NCBI GenBank assembly: GCA_947506155.1
Contig: CANNNV010000003.1
Span: 1 to 46,302, forward strand
Length of the DNA stretch: 46,302 bases
DNA from: Methylococcaceae bacterium
GTDB taxonomy: Bacteria > Pseudomonadota > Gammaproteobacteria > Methylococcales > Methylomonadaceae
Reading direction: 5' to 3'
Numbering within the stretch: the first letter of the stretch is position 1; each line of letters begins with the position of its first letter. A program made the translations under genes and the position numbers. This document shows positions 7,184 to 17,514 of the stretch, piece by piece. The notes under the pieces were generated by a model. That model saw nothing but the letters and a program-made list of their open reading frames with translations. It was not told the origin of the DNA and did no database searches.

Positions 7184-9979
7184 TTATAGTGCCTGAATTT
7201 TGCGTTGCTGTTGCTCAAGGTTGTTCAGCATGGAACGAAAATCAGCCAACTTAGCTTTTTCTTTTTCAATAACGTCCGGCGGCGCTTTATCGACAAACGC
7301 CGGGTTATTCAATTTACCTTCCACCCTGGGCAAATCATTGTGGATTTTCTGGATTTCTTTTTCAAGGCGCGCCAGTTCTGCTTCCTTGTCGATTAAACCG
7401 GCCATCGGAATCAAAATATTCATCTCGCCAACCAGTACAATCGCTGACTCCGGTGTAACCTCATCGGAATTCAACCAGGTAATCGACTCCAATCTTCCTA
7501 GCTTTTGTAAATAAATCCGGTTATTGGCCAAACTTTGCTGATCAGCCTCTGAGCCGTTTTGCAGCAATATCGGCAGTGGTTTGCCTGGTGCTATATTCAT
7601 TTCACCGCGTATGCGGCGCACCCCGAGAATAAAGTTCATCACCCAGTTGGTATCGCTAATTGCGTTAGAATCGATTTGGGACTGGTCTGCCACCGGGTAG
7701 GGTTGCAGCATGATGGTATCGGCATTAATCCCGGCTAGAGGCGCGACCCGCTGCCAGATTTCTTCGGTGATAAACGGCATGATTGGATGCGCCAAGCGTA
7801 AAATCGATTCCAAAACCATCAGCAAAGTTTTGCGGGTGCCACGTTGTAGCGCCTCATCATCTGACTGCAAGGATATTTTTGACAGCTCCAGATACCAGTC
7901 ACAGTACTCATTCCAGGTAAACTCATAAATAGCTTGCGCGGCCAAATCAAACCGATAGTTATCAATAGCCTCAGAGGTAACCGCCGTGACCTGATGCAGC
8001 CGGGAGACAATCCATTTATCAACTTGGGTGTATTCGCAAGGCGCAGCGGATAAGCCGTTATCCTGTTCTTCGGTGTTCATCAGCACGAAACGCGCCGCGT
8101 TCCAGAGCTTGTTACAAAAGTTGCGATAACCTTCGGTGCGGGCTAGGTCAAAACGAATATCGCGTCCGGTAGAGGCCAGTGATGCAAACGTAAAACGCAA
8201 GGCATCGGTACCGTAAGACTGGATGCCGTCTGGAAAATGCTTACGGGTATCCTGCTCGATTTTTTTAGCCAGATGCGGCTGCATCATACCGGACACCCGT
8301 TTTGTAACCAAAGTCTCCAGTTCTATGCCGTCGATAATGTCTATAGGATCGAGCACATTGCCTTTAGATTTGGACATTTTTTGTCCTTCCGCATCGCGCA
8401 CCAAGCCATGAATATAAACTTCCTTGAATGGAACTTCGCCCTGGAATTTCAAGCCCATCATAATCATCCGAGCGACCCAGAAGAAAATAATATCAAAGCC
8501 AGTCACCAACACGCTGGTCGGATAATGCTTAGCCAATTCTTCGGTTTTTTCCGGCCAGCCTAGCGTAGAAAAAGGCCAAAGTGCAGAAGAAAACCAGGTA
8601 TCCAGCACATCTTCGTCCTGTTTCAGCGCATAGTCTTCGGGCAAGTTGTGTTTGATCCGAATGTCCTGCTCCGAGTTACCGACGTAAATATTGCCTAACT
8701 CGTCGTACCAGGCCGGGATGCGGTGGCCCCACCAAATTTGCCGGGAGATACACCAGTCCTGAATATTGCGCATCCAATCAAAATAGGTATTTTTCCAGTT
8801 ATCCGGCACAAATTTAATGTCACCGTTTTCGACGGCGGCAATCGCAGGTTCCGCCAACGGTGCGACTTTCACATACCACTGGTCAGTCAACAAGGGTTCG
8901 ATAACGCTGTTAGTACGATCACCTCTAGGCACCATCAATTTATGATCAACAACTTTTTCCAGCAAACCTTGGGCGTCGAGATCGGCAACCATTTGTTTTC
9001 GTGCTACGAAACGATCCAGGCCTTGGTATTGAACCGGAATCAGTTCATCAGTACAAATGCTCGCATCGACTGTTAAGATGTTAATCAAACCGCCCTGCGG
9101 CAACGCTTGAATAACCGAAACATGGCGATGGCGGGTCCAGACTTCGTAATCGTTAAAGTCATGGGCAGGGGTAATCTTGACGCAACCGGTGCCAAACTCG
9201 GGATCAACATATTCGTCGGCAATAATCGGAATGCGCCTGCCGGTCAACGGCAATTCCACGAACTCACCTAGCAGATGTTTATAGCGTTCATCGCTTGGAT
9301 GTATCGCGACCGCCGCATCACCGAGCAAGGTTTCAGGACGGGTGGTGGCGACGATCAAATGTCCCTGACCGTTGGACAGCGGATAACGCAGATGCCACAT
9401 GAAACCGTTTTCTTCTTCGGACAACACTTCCAGATCGGAAACGGCAGTGTGTAAAACCGGATCCCAGTTAACTAAGCGCTTGCCACGGTAAATCAAACCT
9501 TCTTCATATAGCTGGATGAATACGGCCTGCACCGCATCGGACATGCCGTCGTCCATAGTGAAGCGCTCTTTTTCCCAATCCAGGGAAGAACCCATACGCC
9601 GTAATTGACGGGTAATAGTGCCGCCGGATTCTTCCTTCCATTCCCAGACTTTTTCCAGAAATTTTTCCCTGCCTAGGTCATGACGGGTCTTGCCGTCAGC
9701 GTTGCATAAACGCTCAACCACCATTTGCGTAGCGATGCCCGCATGATCAGTGCCTGGTTGCCAAAGCGTGCTGTAGCCTTTCATCCGGTGATAGCGAGTT
9801 AACGCATCCATAATGGTGTCCTGAAAGGCATGGCCCATATGCAGACTGCCGGTGACATTGGGTGGCGGAATCATAATGCAATAGGATTCACCCTCGGATT
9901 TGGCAGCAAAATAGCCTTTTTCTTCCCAAGTTTGATACCAGCGTTGTTCGATTGAATGTGGTGCGTAGGTTTTTTCCAT
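7184..9979 (-). CDS. valS: Valyl-tRNA synthetase
   Basis: A 931-residue class I aminoacyl-tRNA synthetase that charges tRNA-Val. The ATP-binding HIGH motif appears as [14 protein letters not shown] near residues 38-51 and the KMSKS loop as QKMSKSKGN around residues 550. Between them lies the CP1 editing domain, containing [10 protein letters not shown], which removes mischarged threonine. The C-terminal part holds the anticodon-binding domain and a final coiled coil ([15 protein letters not shown]) typical of ValRS. Length is close to that of the E. coli enzyme. It is a single gene, transcribed away from the membrane protein on the other strand. Confidence 0.97.
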   Translation of the reverse strand: MEKTYAPHSIEQRWYQTWEEKGYFAAKSEGESYCIMIPPPNVTGSLHMGHAFQDTIMDALTRYHRMKGYSTLWQPGTDHAGIATQMVVERLCNADGKTRHDLGREKFLEKVWEWKEESGGTITRQLRRMGSSLDWEKERFTMDDGMSDAVQAVFIQLYEEGLIYRGKRLVNWDPVLHTAVSDLEVLSEEENGFMWHLRYPLSNGQGHLIVATTRPETLLGDAAVAIHPSDERYKHLLGEFVELPLTGRRIPIIADEYVDPEFGTGCVKITPAHDFNDYEVWTRHRHVSVIQALPQGGLINILTVDASICTDELIPVQYQGLDRFVARKQMVADLDAQGLLEKVVDHKLMVPRGDRTNSVIEPLLTDQWYVKVAPLAEPAIAAVENGDIKFVPDNWKNTYFDWMRNIQDWCISRQIWWGHRIPAWYDELGNIYVGNSEQDIRIKHNLPEDYALKQDEDVLDTWFSSALWPFSTLGWPEKTEELAKHYPTSVLVTGFDIIFFWVARMIMMGLKFQGEVPFKEVYIHGLVRDAEGQKMSKSKGNVLDPIDIIDGIELETLVTKRVSGMMQPHLAKKIEQDTRKHFPDGIQSYGTDALRFTFASLASTGRDIRFDLARTEGYRNFCNKLWNAARFVLMNTEEQDNGLSAAPCEYTQVDKWIVSRLHQVTAVTSEAIDNYRFDLAAQAIYEFTWNEYCDWYLELSKISLQSDDEALQRGTRKTLLMVLESILRLAHPIMPFITEEIWQRVAPLAGINADTIMLQPYPVADQSQIDSNAISDTNWVMNFILGVRRIRGEMNIAPGKPLPILLQNGSEADQQSLANNRIYLQKLGRLESITWLNSDEVTPESAIVLVGEMNILIPMAGLIDKEAELARLEKEIQKIHNDLPRVEGKLNNPAFVDKAPPDVIEKEKAKLADFRSMLNNLEQQQRKIQAL

Positions 9980-10255
9980 AGATGCTAAATTATTGTGCGT
10001 AAAAAATTAGGCATTTTAACAGGATTAAGCGTGGGAATCAGGATGGTGGATTTTATTATCCTGATCCAATATTTTATTGAGCTTGACGTATTGTTAGTGT
10101 TGATAATGTGCAAATCAATGTAGGCCAAATTTTTGACATGGCAGAGCATCAAACTTTTTTTATATCTGCATTATTTTGCCCCCCTATACATCCATAAATG
10201 CTTTATCATTAGCGCATTAAAAAATTAAAAGCCACTAAGGCTACCTATAAAAATA
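9980..10255. other. Divergent intergenic region with dyad
   Basis: This 276-base region separates valS (leftward) from a membrane protein gene (rightward) and must carry both promoters. It contains a dyad ATCAGGAT (10037-10044) / ATCCTGAT (10058-10065). A TTGACA stands near 10130 on the plus strand, followed by an AT-rich -10 zone, a plausible sigma-70 promoter for the rightward gene. No tRNA or other RNA gene was recognised. Confidence 0.4.
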
Positions 10256-12484
10256 ATGAGCCATCCTTCAGAAGCTACCACCGACCGCAATTTATCTCTG
10301 ATTTTCTTATTTGCCCTAACCTTGTTTGCCAGCGCGTCACTGATGTTTGTGCTGCAACCGCTGTTTGGAAAGATTTTATTGCCTTTACTGGGCGGTTCAC
10401 CTGCAGTCTGGAATACCTGTATGGTGTTTTACCAGAGTATTTTATTTCTGGGTTATTTATACGCACATTATCTTTCTACGCGCTACAGCCACCGGCGCCA
10501 AATTCTAATTCATACTGTGCTGATATTAATCAGTTTTTTCGCACTGCCGTTGGCTTTGCCTGAAAACACCACCCCCCCAACTGACAGCAATCCGACTTTC
10601 TGGCTACTCTGGACCTTATTTTTGGCTATTGGCCTGCCTTTTTTCGTGGTTTCAACCACTGCACCACTGATTCAAAAATGGTTCGCCAGTGTCGGCCACC
10701 ATACCAGCCACGATCCTTATTATTTGTATGCAGCTAGTAACACCGGCAGCCTGATTGCGTTGCTCAGTTATCCGTTTCTGCTGGAACCCAATATTGGCTT
10801 GGCTAATCAGAAAAGCTATTGGGGCATCGGCTATCTGCTGCTTTGTCTATTAATTGCAGGCTGTGCTTTTGTGTTATGGAAAAGCCAACAAATAAATTCG
10901 CCCCTACAAGATTCAGAAGCCGTTATCGATGAACCTAAGCTTAGTCTTGCCACGCAATTACACTGGCTAGCATTGGCTTTGGTACCCTCCAGTCTATTGC
11001 TGGGCCTGACCAACTTCATTAGCACCGATATTGCTTCAGTACCGTTACTGTGGATCATCCCGCTAACCCTGTATTTATTGTCTTTTGTGATCGTTTTTTC
11101 CAAATGGAATGACAAAATACATCCGTTAATGGTAAAGCTGCAACCGATGTTCCTGTTGCCGTTTATCGCTTATGCCTTTATTAATCCGGCAGATTTGCCT
11201 TATTGGGCTTATCTGATTCTACACTTGATTGCTTTTTTCTTCGCGGTCATGGTGTGTCACGGTGAACTGGCAAAGTTAAGACCGCATACCCGGCATTTGA
11301 CTACTTTCTATTTGATCATGTCTTTTGCGGGTATGTTAGGCGGGATGTTCAATACCTTTGTTGCGCCCTTTGTGTTCAATGCCGTTTATGAATATCCAAT
11401 CATGATTATTGCGGCGCTGCTACTGCGTCCTGGGCGAATGACTTCGCCGCTACAACAAGTCATAGCCCCGGCATTACTGGTGCTCGTAGGAATTATTCTT
11501 TATTCTTCTGTTAATAATTTACTCGAGTATTTCGATACCACTGTCATCTGCCTGATTATCGTTACCTGCCTAAGCTATCTGCTCAGAGCGCGGCCTGTTG
11601 GCTACGCGTTAACGAACGGCGTGATTATTTTTCTGGCGCTGAGCTTGCATGGTCTATCATCACATACGCTGTATCAGCAACGCAGTTTTTTTGGCGTGCT
11701 TGCTGTACGTGAAGCGGTGTTACTTGATGAACAAGACCAACTTGAAAATTATCACGAATTATTTCATGGCACGACTAAACACGGCGCTCAGCGTCTGGCT
11801 GCCAATTTAAGCCAAATACCACTAACCTATTACAGTCGTCCCGGGCCTATGGGGCAATTATTTAAGGAATATGACAATAACGATCAAAACTGGAATATTG
11901 GCGTAGTCGGACTGGGGGCTGGTGCTTTAGCCTGCTATGCCCAGCCCCAACAAAACTGGACCTTGTACGAAATTGATCCGCTAATGGTAGATATTGCCAG
12001 TAACCCCGCTTATTTTAGTTACTTAAGCCAATGCGCGCCAAATGCCACAATACGCATCGGTGATGCCCGCTTATCATTGGAAAAAGAGCCTGACCAGCAC
12101 TTTGATTTGTTAGTCATGGATGCATTTAGTTCCGATTCGGTGCCTACCCATTTACTAACCAAGGAAGCATTGACTCTTTATTTCAACAAACTAAAGCCCA
12201 ATGGCATATTGGCATTTCATATGACTAACCGCCATTTGTCGTTGAAAAAAGTCTTGTCAATTAATGCAGAAGCTTTGCACCTAGCCTCGCTGATTCAAGA
12301 ATTTAAACCGGAACTGGAGATCCCGCTGGTGATTGCGACAGACTGGGTGGTTATGGCCAAGCAACCAGAAACACTGGAACCGCTAAGTCTAAGCCGTCTT
12401 GGCAATTGGAAAAAAATGCCCTTATATTTTGATATGAAACCTTGGACCGATGACTTCACCAATATCGTCAGCATCTGGAAGTAG
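10256..12484 (+). CDS. Multispanning membrane protein fused to spermidine-synthase-like domain
   Basis: A 742-residue two-part protein. The first roughly 480 residues contain about a dozen hydrophobic segments arranged like an MFS-type or speE-like membrane module, starting with the conserved ASASLMFVLQPLFGK-LLPLLGG motif. The C-terminal part is a Rossmann-fold methyltransferase/polyamine-synthase-like domain with the glycine motif VVGLGAGALACYA (from about residue 548) and DAFSSDSVP (from about 622), the counterpart of the D-x-x-x-D-P loop in spermidine synthases. Such fused proteins are widespread and their substrate is generally unknown; true spermidine synthesis is not shown. It is a single gene, 71 bases before the Hsp70-like gene. 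Confidence 0.82.
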   Translation: MSHPSEATTDRNLSLIFLFALTLFASASLMFVLQPLFGKILLPLLGGSPAVWNTCMVFYQSILFLGYLYAHYLSTRYSHRRQILIHTVLILISFFALPLALPENTTPPTDSNPTFWLLWTLFLAIGLPFFVVSTTAPLIQKWFASVGHHTSHDPYYLYAASNTGSLIALLSYPFLLEPNIGLANQKSYWGIGYLLLCLLIAGCAFVLWKSQQINSPLQDSEAVIDEPKLSLATQLHWLALALVPSSLLLGLTNFISTDIASVPLLWIIPLTLYLLSFVIVFSKWNDKIHPLMVKLQPMFLLPFIAYAFINPADLPYWAYLILHLIAFFFAVMVCHGELAKLRPHTRHLTTFYLIMSFAGMLGGMFNTFVAPFVFNAVYEYPIMIIAALLLRPGRMTSPLQQVIAPALLVLVGIILYSSVNNLLEYFDTTVICLIIVTCLSYLLRARPVGYALTNGVIIFLALSLHGLSSHTLYQQRSFFGVLAVREAVLLDEQDQLENYHELFHGTTKHGAQRLAANLSQIPLTYYSRPGPMGQLFKEYDNNDQNWNIGVVGLGAGALACYAQPQQNWTLYEIDPLMVDIASNPAYFSYLSQCAPNATIRIGDARLSLEKEPDQHFDLLVMDAFSSDSVPTHLLTKEALTLYFNKLKPNGILAFHMTNRHLSLKKVLSINAEALHLASLIQEFKPELEIPLVIATDWVVMAKQPETLEPLSLSRLGNWKKMPLYFDMKPWTDDFTNIVSIWK

Positions 12485-12555
12485 GACAGCGCTTTTTGAG
12501 CGTGGATTAAAACATCATTTTTAATTATTTAGAATCATAAAGCCGCAATAGTATC

Positions 12556-15324
12556 GTGAAAAATTCCCCAGAAAACTACCTAGTCGGCATCGACCTAGGC
12601 ACTACGCATACCGTTGTTGCTTACGCCAAAGTTGATAACACCGCGCAAAAAATTCAGCTTTTCCAAATCGAGCAGTTAGTAGCTCCAGGTCAGGTTGCCG
12701 CGAGGCCCTTGTTGCCATCGGTGCGCTATCATCCAGCGGTCGGTGAATTATCCGAGACTGATCTTGCCTTTCATTCCGGCATATCGCCAGATGATGGACT
12801 AGCCGTGATAGGCGAGGCCGCTCGTCTTTTGGGTGCTAAAACCCAAGGCCGATTTGTGACCAGCGCCAAAAGCTGGCTATCTCACCCCTCGGTTGATCAT
12901 AGTGCTGATATTCTGCCCTGGGGCAGCAGCGATGAGATCAGCAAGGTTTCGCCTATCGCCGCCAGTGCCAGCTATTTATCACATATTCGCACCGTGTGGG
13001 GACATAAATTCCCTGAAGCGCCGCTGGAAAAACAGGACCTTGTGTTGACCGTTCCTGCCTCGTTCGATGAGGCGGCTAGATCGTTGACTTTAGAGGCAGC
13101 CAGGCTGGCCGGGTTGCCGAAGGTCAGGTTGCTGGAAGAACCGCAAGCGGTTTGTTATGACTGGTTAAGGCGGGAACTTGGCAACCAGGTGCTCGCCAAG
13201 GTTCATCTATTACTGGTTTGTGATGTCGGTGGCGGCACTACCGATTTAACGTTGATCAAAGTAGAGCAGGGCGAACTTGAACCCAAATTAACTCGGATTG
13301 GAGTTGGCGATCATTTAATCCTGGGTGGGGATAATATTGATTTGGCTTTGGCGCATCTGGTTGAGGGTCGCTTGGGCTCGAGTGGCAAGCATTTGTCGGC
13401 TGCCGATTTGTCGCAATTGATCGAACAATGCCGGCTCGCCAAAGAGCAATTGCTGGCAGAAGATGCGCCAGAGCAAGTTAACGTCACTTTGCTGGGCGGT
13501 GGTTCCAAACTGATCGGCGGCTCCCGTTCGGTGGTGTTGAGCCGAGAAGAAGTCAGAAGTCTTGCCTTGGATGGCTTTTTCCCCTTATCAGGGCTGGATG
13601 AGTTGCCGGATAGAAAACGCAGTGGTGTGGTCGAATTCGGTTTGCCGTATGCGGCCGAGCCTGCGGTCAGCAAACATATCGCGGCATTTTTAAAACAGCA
13701 TAATGTCGCTTGCCGTGAGGCTTTTGCCGATGCGCAAACGGAGAGTTGCGTACCGGACGCGCTGTTGCTTAACGGCGGCGTGTTTCGCAGTCCGTTGATT
13801 ACTCAACGCATTATCGATCTAATCCAGTCCTGGCGCTCTACAACTCCACTATTGCTGGAAAACAAGCATCCCGAATTGTCGGTTGCTTTCGGTGCGGTCA
13901 GTTATGCATTGGCCCGTCATAACAAGCAGCTTAAGATCGGTGGTGGCTCGGCACGCAGTTATTTTCTGCTGGTCGATACTGATAATGCCGCTGGACAGCA
14001 AGGCATCTGTATATTGTCCAAAGGCAGCGAAGAAGGTAATGAAGTCATCCTGAAAGACCGGCGTTTTGCCTTACGCTTGGGTGTGCCGGTACGCTTTCAT
14101 TTAGTTTCCTTGTCCGGTGATGGTGACTTCAAGCCGGGTGATGTGACCCAAATTACCGACGCGTTTCATTCCCTGCCGCCCTTAGCAGTGGCGTTTGATG
14201 CTGATAGCAAGCCGAACACCGAAGTGATTGTTGAACTGGCTGCCGAGCAAACTGAACTGGGCACGCTCAAAATTCAGTGCATTTCGGTTGACGATAGTCG
14301 GCAGCGCTGGGATGTTGAATTTCAACTCAGGAACAAAGCGGCGAGTTTGCAAACCGATGCCAACTTGCCTGGAAATATTAATCAAGTTATCGAACAGATA
14401 CAGGCTGTTTTTGGTGCCAGATCCCGGCAGATTGATCCTAAAGCGGTCAAAAATCTACGCGCTAATCTAGAAAAAACTATCGGTATTTCCCGTAGCGAAT
14501 GGACGACGCCATTACTTAGAACCTTGTTCGCAAGCTTGCTAGAGGGCGGAAAATACCAGCGTCGCTCCGAACATCATGAACGCGTCTGGCTGAGTTTGGC
14601 TGGATTTTGTTTGCGCCCAGGCTTTGGTTATCCGCTGGATGACTGGCGTGTCGAGCAGCTTTGGAAAAGCTATCCACAAGGCATACAGTTTATTAATGAA
14701 ACGCAAAATTGGACCGAATGGTGGACCTTGTGGCGGCGAATTGCCGGCGGTTTGGATGCGGCTGCGCAAGAAAAAATATTTATTGATATTGCCAAATTTT
14801 TAAATCCGGCGGCAGCAAGGCAACCTGGGATTATCAAGCAAATCAAGAATCGCGGTTACGATGATATGGTGCGACTGGCCGGTGTTCTGGAACGTCTTCC
14901 GGTAGACAAAAAAATACAACTCGGCGAATGGTTGTTAAAGCGCTTGCAAAAAGCCGGTGAGCCTAACCAAACTTGGTGGGCTATTGGCCGTATCGGAGCG
15001 CGGATGCCGTTCCACGGCAGCAGTCATAACGTAATTCCAGCCGAGCGCGTCAGTATGTGGCTAACACAGATACTGGAGGTAGACTGGAAAAAAGTTCCGC
15101 AGGCCGGTTTTGCTTCCACCTTGATTGCCAGGATGAGCGGCGATAGGGCAAGAGATATTGATGAAACCATGCGGCTGAAAATCATTGAAAAATTGAAATT
15201 CAGCAAAGCCCCCGCCTCCTGGATAGATATGGTTGAACAGCTCAAGGAACTGGATGAAAAGGAAGAACAACAAATTTTTGGCGAGGCCTTGCCGCCAGGA
15301 TTAAAACTCATCAACGAAGCCTAG
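12556..15324 (+). CDS. Long Hsp70-family protein with C-terminal DUF3731-like region
   Basis: A 922-residue protein whose first half is an actin/Hsp70 ATPase. It shows phosphate-1 motif GIDLGTTHTVV (from residue 11), phosphate-2 motif DVGGGTTDL (from 223) and adenosine motif LLNGGVFRSP (about 404). The canonical DnaK substrate domain is replaced by a beta-rich segment and then a long helical, Trp-rich C-terminal half that matches my memory of the DUF3731 region of non-canonical Hsp70 proteins. It lacks the EEVD-like or DnaK acidic tail, and no DnaJ or GrpE gene is nearby. The start is GTG with a weak ribosome-binding site. Client and role are unknown; it is probably a specialised cytosolic chaperone-like ATPase. 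Confidence 0.85.
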   Translation: MKNSPENYLVGIDLGTTHTVVAYAKVDNTAQKIQLFQIEQLVAPGQVAARPLLPSVRYHPAVGELSETDLAFHSGISPDDGLAVIGEAARLLGAKTQGRFVTSAKSWLSHPSVDHSADILPWGSSDEISKVSPIAASASYLSHIRTVWGHKFPEAPLEKQDLVLTVPASFDEAARSLTLEAARLAGLPKVRLLEEPQAVCYDWLRRELGNQVLAKVHLLLVCDVGGGTTDLTLIKVEQGELEPKLTRIGVGDHLILGGDNIDLALAHLVEGRLGSSGKHLSAADLSQLIEQCRLAKEQLLAEDAPEQVNVTLLGGGSKLIGGSRSVVLSREEVRSLALDGFFPLSGLDELPDRKRSGVVEFGLPYAAEPAVSKHIAAFLKQHNVACREAFADAQTESCVPDALLLNGGVFRSPLITQRIIDLIQSWRSTTPLLLENKHPELSVAFGAVSYALARHNKQLKIGGGSARSYFLLVDTDNAAGQQGICILSKGSEEGNEVILKDRRFALRLGVPVRFHLVSLSGDGDFKPGDVTQITDAFHSLPPLAVAFDADSKPNTEVIVELAAEQTELGTLKIQCISVDDSRQRWDVEFQLRNKAASLQTDANLPGNINQVIEQIQAVFGARSRQIDPKAVKNLRANLEKTIGISRSEWTTPLLRTLFASLLEGGKYQRRSEHHERVWLSLAGFCLRPGFGYPLDDWRVEQLWKSYPQGIQFINETQNWTEWWTLWRRIAGGLDAAAQEKIFIDIAKFLNPAAARQPGIIKQIKNRGYDDMVRLAGVLERLPVDKKIQLGEWLLKRLQKAGEPNQTWWAIGRIGARMPFHGSSHNVIPAERVSMWLTQILEVDWKKVPQAGFASTLIARMSGDRARDIDETMRLKIIEKLKFSKAPASWIDMVEQLKELDEKEEQQIFGEALPPGLKLINEA

Positions 15325-15340
15325 TGTTTAAGGGAAATCA

Positions 15341-15724
15341 ATGAAATTAATCAGCATTATCATTACCGTAGGGCTAATCCTACTCTATTTTATCGATGTG
15401 GCGTTTAAATTAGATCTGTTTACGTTGGAAATGTTAGTCCACAGTGGTCTGAGATTCATGACCGGCTTTCTGGTTCTCGGTATCGGCGTTTTTTATGCGC
15501 ATAAAATCAAACTCAAAGTTGCGCTTACACTAATATTAGTGCTGTTTTTAGCCGATGACATCTGGGATTACACCAGAGATGTTAACAGTTTTAATTTTGA
15601 AGTCATGCTACACAGCATTTATATGCTGGTATGGGGAGCTTTAACTGGATACGCGCTGCTGAAATGGTGGATGAATGGGCTGGCGGCGTGGCAACGATAC
15701 AAAACAGATGAAAATCATGACTGA
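15341..15724 (+). CDS. Small four-helix membrane protein, unknown function
   Basis: A 127-residue hydrophobic protein with about four transmembrane segments: residues 3-19, 36-53, 58-75 and 88-107. A charged patch (LADDIWDYTRD) sits between the third and fourth. A good AAGGGA ribosome-binding site lies 6 bases before the ATG. It starts 16 bases after the Hsp70-like gene and overlaps the start of the flavoprotein gene, so the three are probably co-transcribed. I do not recognise the family. The position suggests it serves in the same unit as its neighbours, but no function can be inferred. Confidence 0.72.
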   Translation: MKLISIIITVGLILLYFIDVAFKLDLFTLEMLVHSGLRFMTGFLVLGIGVFYAHKIKLKVALTLILVLFLADDIWDYTRDVNSFNFEVMLHSIYMLVWGALTGYALLKWWMNGLAAWQRYKTDENHD

Positions 15725-16895
15725 AATCGATGTCATTATTATCGGCGCTGGCGCATCGGGCCTGATGTGCGCAATTGAAGCGGGCAAGCGCGGTCGTAAA
15801 GTGCTGGTTTTAGATCATGCCAACAAGGCTGGGAAAAAAATCTTGATGTCCGGCGGCGGTCGCTGCAATTTCACCAACTATACTATTGAGCCTAATAACT
15901 TTATTTCGCAGAACCCGCATTTTTGTAAATCGGCGTTGAGCCGTTACACCCAATGGGATTTTTTGGCTTTAATTGGGCGCTATCAGATTCCTTTTCATGA
16001 ACGGGAGCACGGGCAGTTATTTTGCAATGACAGCGCCAAGGATATTCTGACGATGCTGTTGGCAGAATGTGACAAATTTAGCGTGGTTGTGCAGCTGAAC
16101 ACCACTATCGAGCATATTGAAAAGCAACCTGAGCAATTTCAGCTTAAAACCAGTGAAGGACATTTTTCCTGTCAGTCATTAGTGGTTGCAACGGGTGGCT
16201 TGTCGATACCGAAAATGGGTGCAACCCCGTTGGGCTATAAAATTGCCCAGCAATTTGGCATTAAGGTCTTGCCTACCAGAGCCGGTCTGGTTCCGTTTAC
16301 CTTGCAGCCGGACGATAAAGAAAAGTTTTCGGTCTTAGCGGGCATAGCTGTGCCCTGTATAGTCAGTACTAAAGTGCAGAGTTTTAGCGAAAATCTGTTG
16401 TTTACCCATAGAGGCTTGAGCGGTCCGGCAATTTTGCAGATTTCGTCCTATTGGTCGGCAGGAGCAGAAGTCTTGATCAATCTATTGCCTCAGCTTAATC
16501 TAGAGTTCGAGTTGAAAGCTAAGCGCCAGCAAAAACTCAAAAACAAGTTAAAGACGATTCTGGAAAGCTATTTACCGAAACGAGTGCTTAGCAGTTTTTT
16601 GCCTGAAGCGTTGCTGGAGACTGCATTACCGGATTTGTCTGATAAGCAAGTCTTGCAAGTTGCCGATCGACTACAGCACTGGATCATCAAACCCAATGGT
16701 ACTGAAGGTTATCGTACTGCCGAAGTCACCGCAGGCGGTGTTGACTGCGCCGCTATTTCATCAAAAACTCTGGAGAGCAAGCAAGTCCCAGGGCTTTATT
16801 TTGTGGGTGAAGTGCTCGATGTGACCGGCTGGCTGGGCGGCTATAATTTCCAGTGGGCCTGGTCGTCCGCATGGTGTGCTGGGCAGTTTTGTTAA
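15717..16895 (+). CDS. BaiN/HI0933-family NAD(P)/FAD-dependent oxidoreductase
   Basis: A 392-residue flavoprotein with an N-terminal dinucleotide-binding motif DVIIIGAGASGLMCAIEA and the family hallmark GGGRCNFTN (about residues 46-54). The conserved C-terminal FAD-contact segment is GLYFVGEVLDVTGWLGGYN. This is the HI0933/YhiN/BaiN family; the in vivo substrate of most members is unknown. I took the ATG that overlaps the end of the preceding gene (ATGACTGA), since the product then begins at the beta strand of the Rossmann fold as in relatives. Starts 9 or 42 bases upstream are possible. It is the last gene before the AT-rich island. Confidence 0.9.
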   Translation: MTEIDVIIIGAGASGLMCAIEAGKRGRKVLVLDHANKAGKKILMSGGGRCNFTNYTIEPNNFISQNPHFCKSALSRYTQWDFLALIGRYQIPFHEREHGQLFCNDSAKDILTMLLAECDKFSVVVQLNTTIEHIEKQPEQFQLKTSEGHFSCQSLVVATGGLSIPKMGATPLGYKIAQQFGIKVLPTRAGLVPFTLQPDDKEKFSVLAGIAVPCIVSTKVQSFSENLLFTHRGLSGPAILQISSYWSAGAEVLINLLPQLNLEFELKAKRQQKLKNKLKTILESYLPKRVLSSFLPEALLETALPDLSDKQVLQVADRLQHWIIKPNGTEGYRTAEVTAGGVDCAAISSKTLESKQVPGLYFVGEVLDVTGWLGGYNFQWAWSSAWCAGQFC

Positions 16896-17514
16896 CAACA
16901 TCGTGCTGATCTGTGCCAACATATCAACTCTCTTATGGCGAAAATCTGATCAATGTAAGTTTTTATCGCATTTTAGATAAATAATTATTCACTTTTCATC
17001 GTAAAAGCTCCAGGATACCCCGTCGAAGGAATCGAGCGCTCTTAACTTTGTAGCTGCATTGTCGTCTCTTGTATGTTGAATTTTCCTGATTTTTCTTATA
17101 ATAACTATGGTCACTTAGCCCATAGCGATGTCAATGCGCGTCGAATATCGCTAAGTTGGATAGGCTGGGGCAATGTAAGCTGCCCTCTAATTACCATAAA
17201 TTTAATTCCTTTAGGTAAGGAATTGTTTACGTAAACAACTTCTTAAATTTTAAAAAATTATACTGCGCACAAAATACTATATTTTGATAAAAAATCACAT
17301 CCTACCGTGAAAACTAAAAAATAAATTCTAGTTATGGGTATAAAACCATGTGATTTTTAATCTCTAGAATTTTCCTCTTTAATTCCCAAGCTATTTATAT
17401 TTTTAAAAATCCACTTTTTTCTTTTTTAAAATTAATGGGTATTGATAAAACGTGTACTAAACCAGAACTTGAATATTACCTTACGTAAAAAAACAAACAA
17501 CCAAGGAAAAAAGT
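16896..17514. other. AT-rich gene-free leader of the GTPase operon
   Basis: This is a 619-base stretch with no credible gene and a sharp rise in A+T compared with the flavoprotein gene before it. It holds several perfect dyads. One is TAGCGAT (17123-17129) / ATCGCTA (17147-17153). Another is an 11-base inverted repeat AAAAATCACAT (17290-17300) / ATGTGATTTTT (17348-17358), whose inner parts resemble CRP half-sites. Two more lie at 17204-17238 and are listed separately. A candidate -10 TATACT is at 17259-17264, but with only a weak -35. No tRNA or known small RNA was recognised. The region most likely contains the promoter and control sites of the GTPase operon. Confidence 0.55.
17204..17238. 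promoter_or_regulatory. Double dyad, candidate operator
   Basis: Two perfect dyads abut. AATTCCTT-taggt-AAGGAATT occupies 17204-17224 and overlaps the 16-base perfect palindrome TTGTTTACGTAAACAA at 17223-17238. The inner TTACGTAA core recurs at 17481-17488, about 30 bases before the first start codon of the GTPase operon. Repeated symmetric sites flanking a possible promoter are what a dimeric repressor would use. No regulator gene is in the operon, so the binding protein is unknown. Confidence 0.45.

Noticed and set aside
8237-9076. Plus-strand frames opposite valS
   Set aside because: valS is intact across this stretch; the opposite frames lack ribosome-binding sites and protein-like composition.
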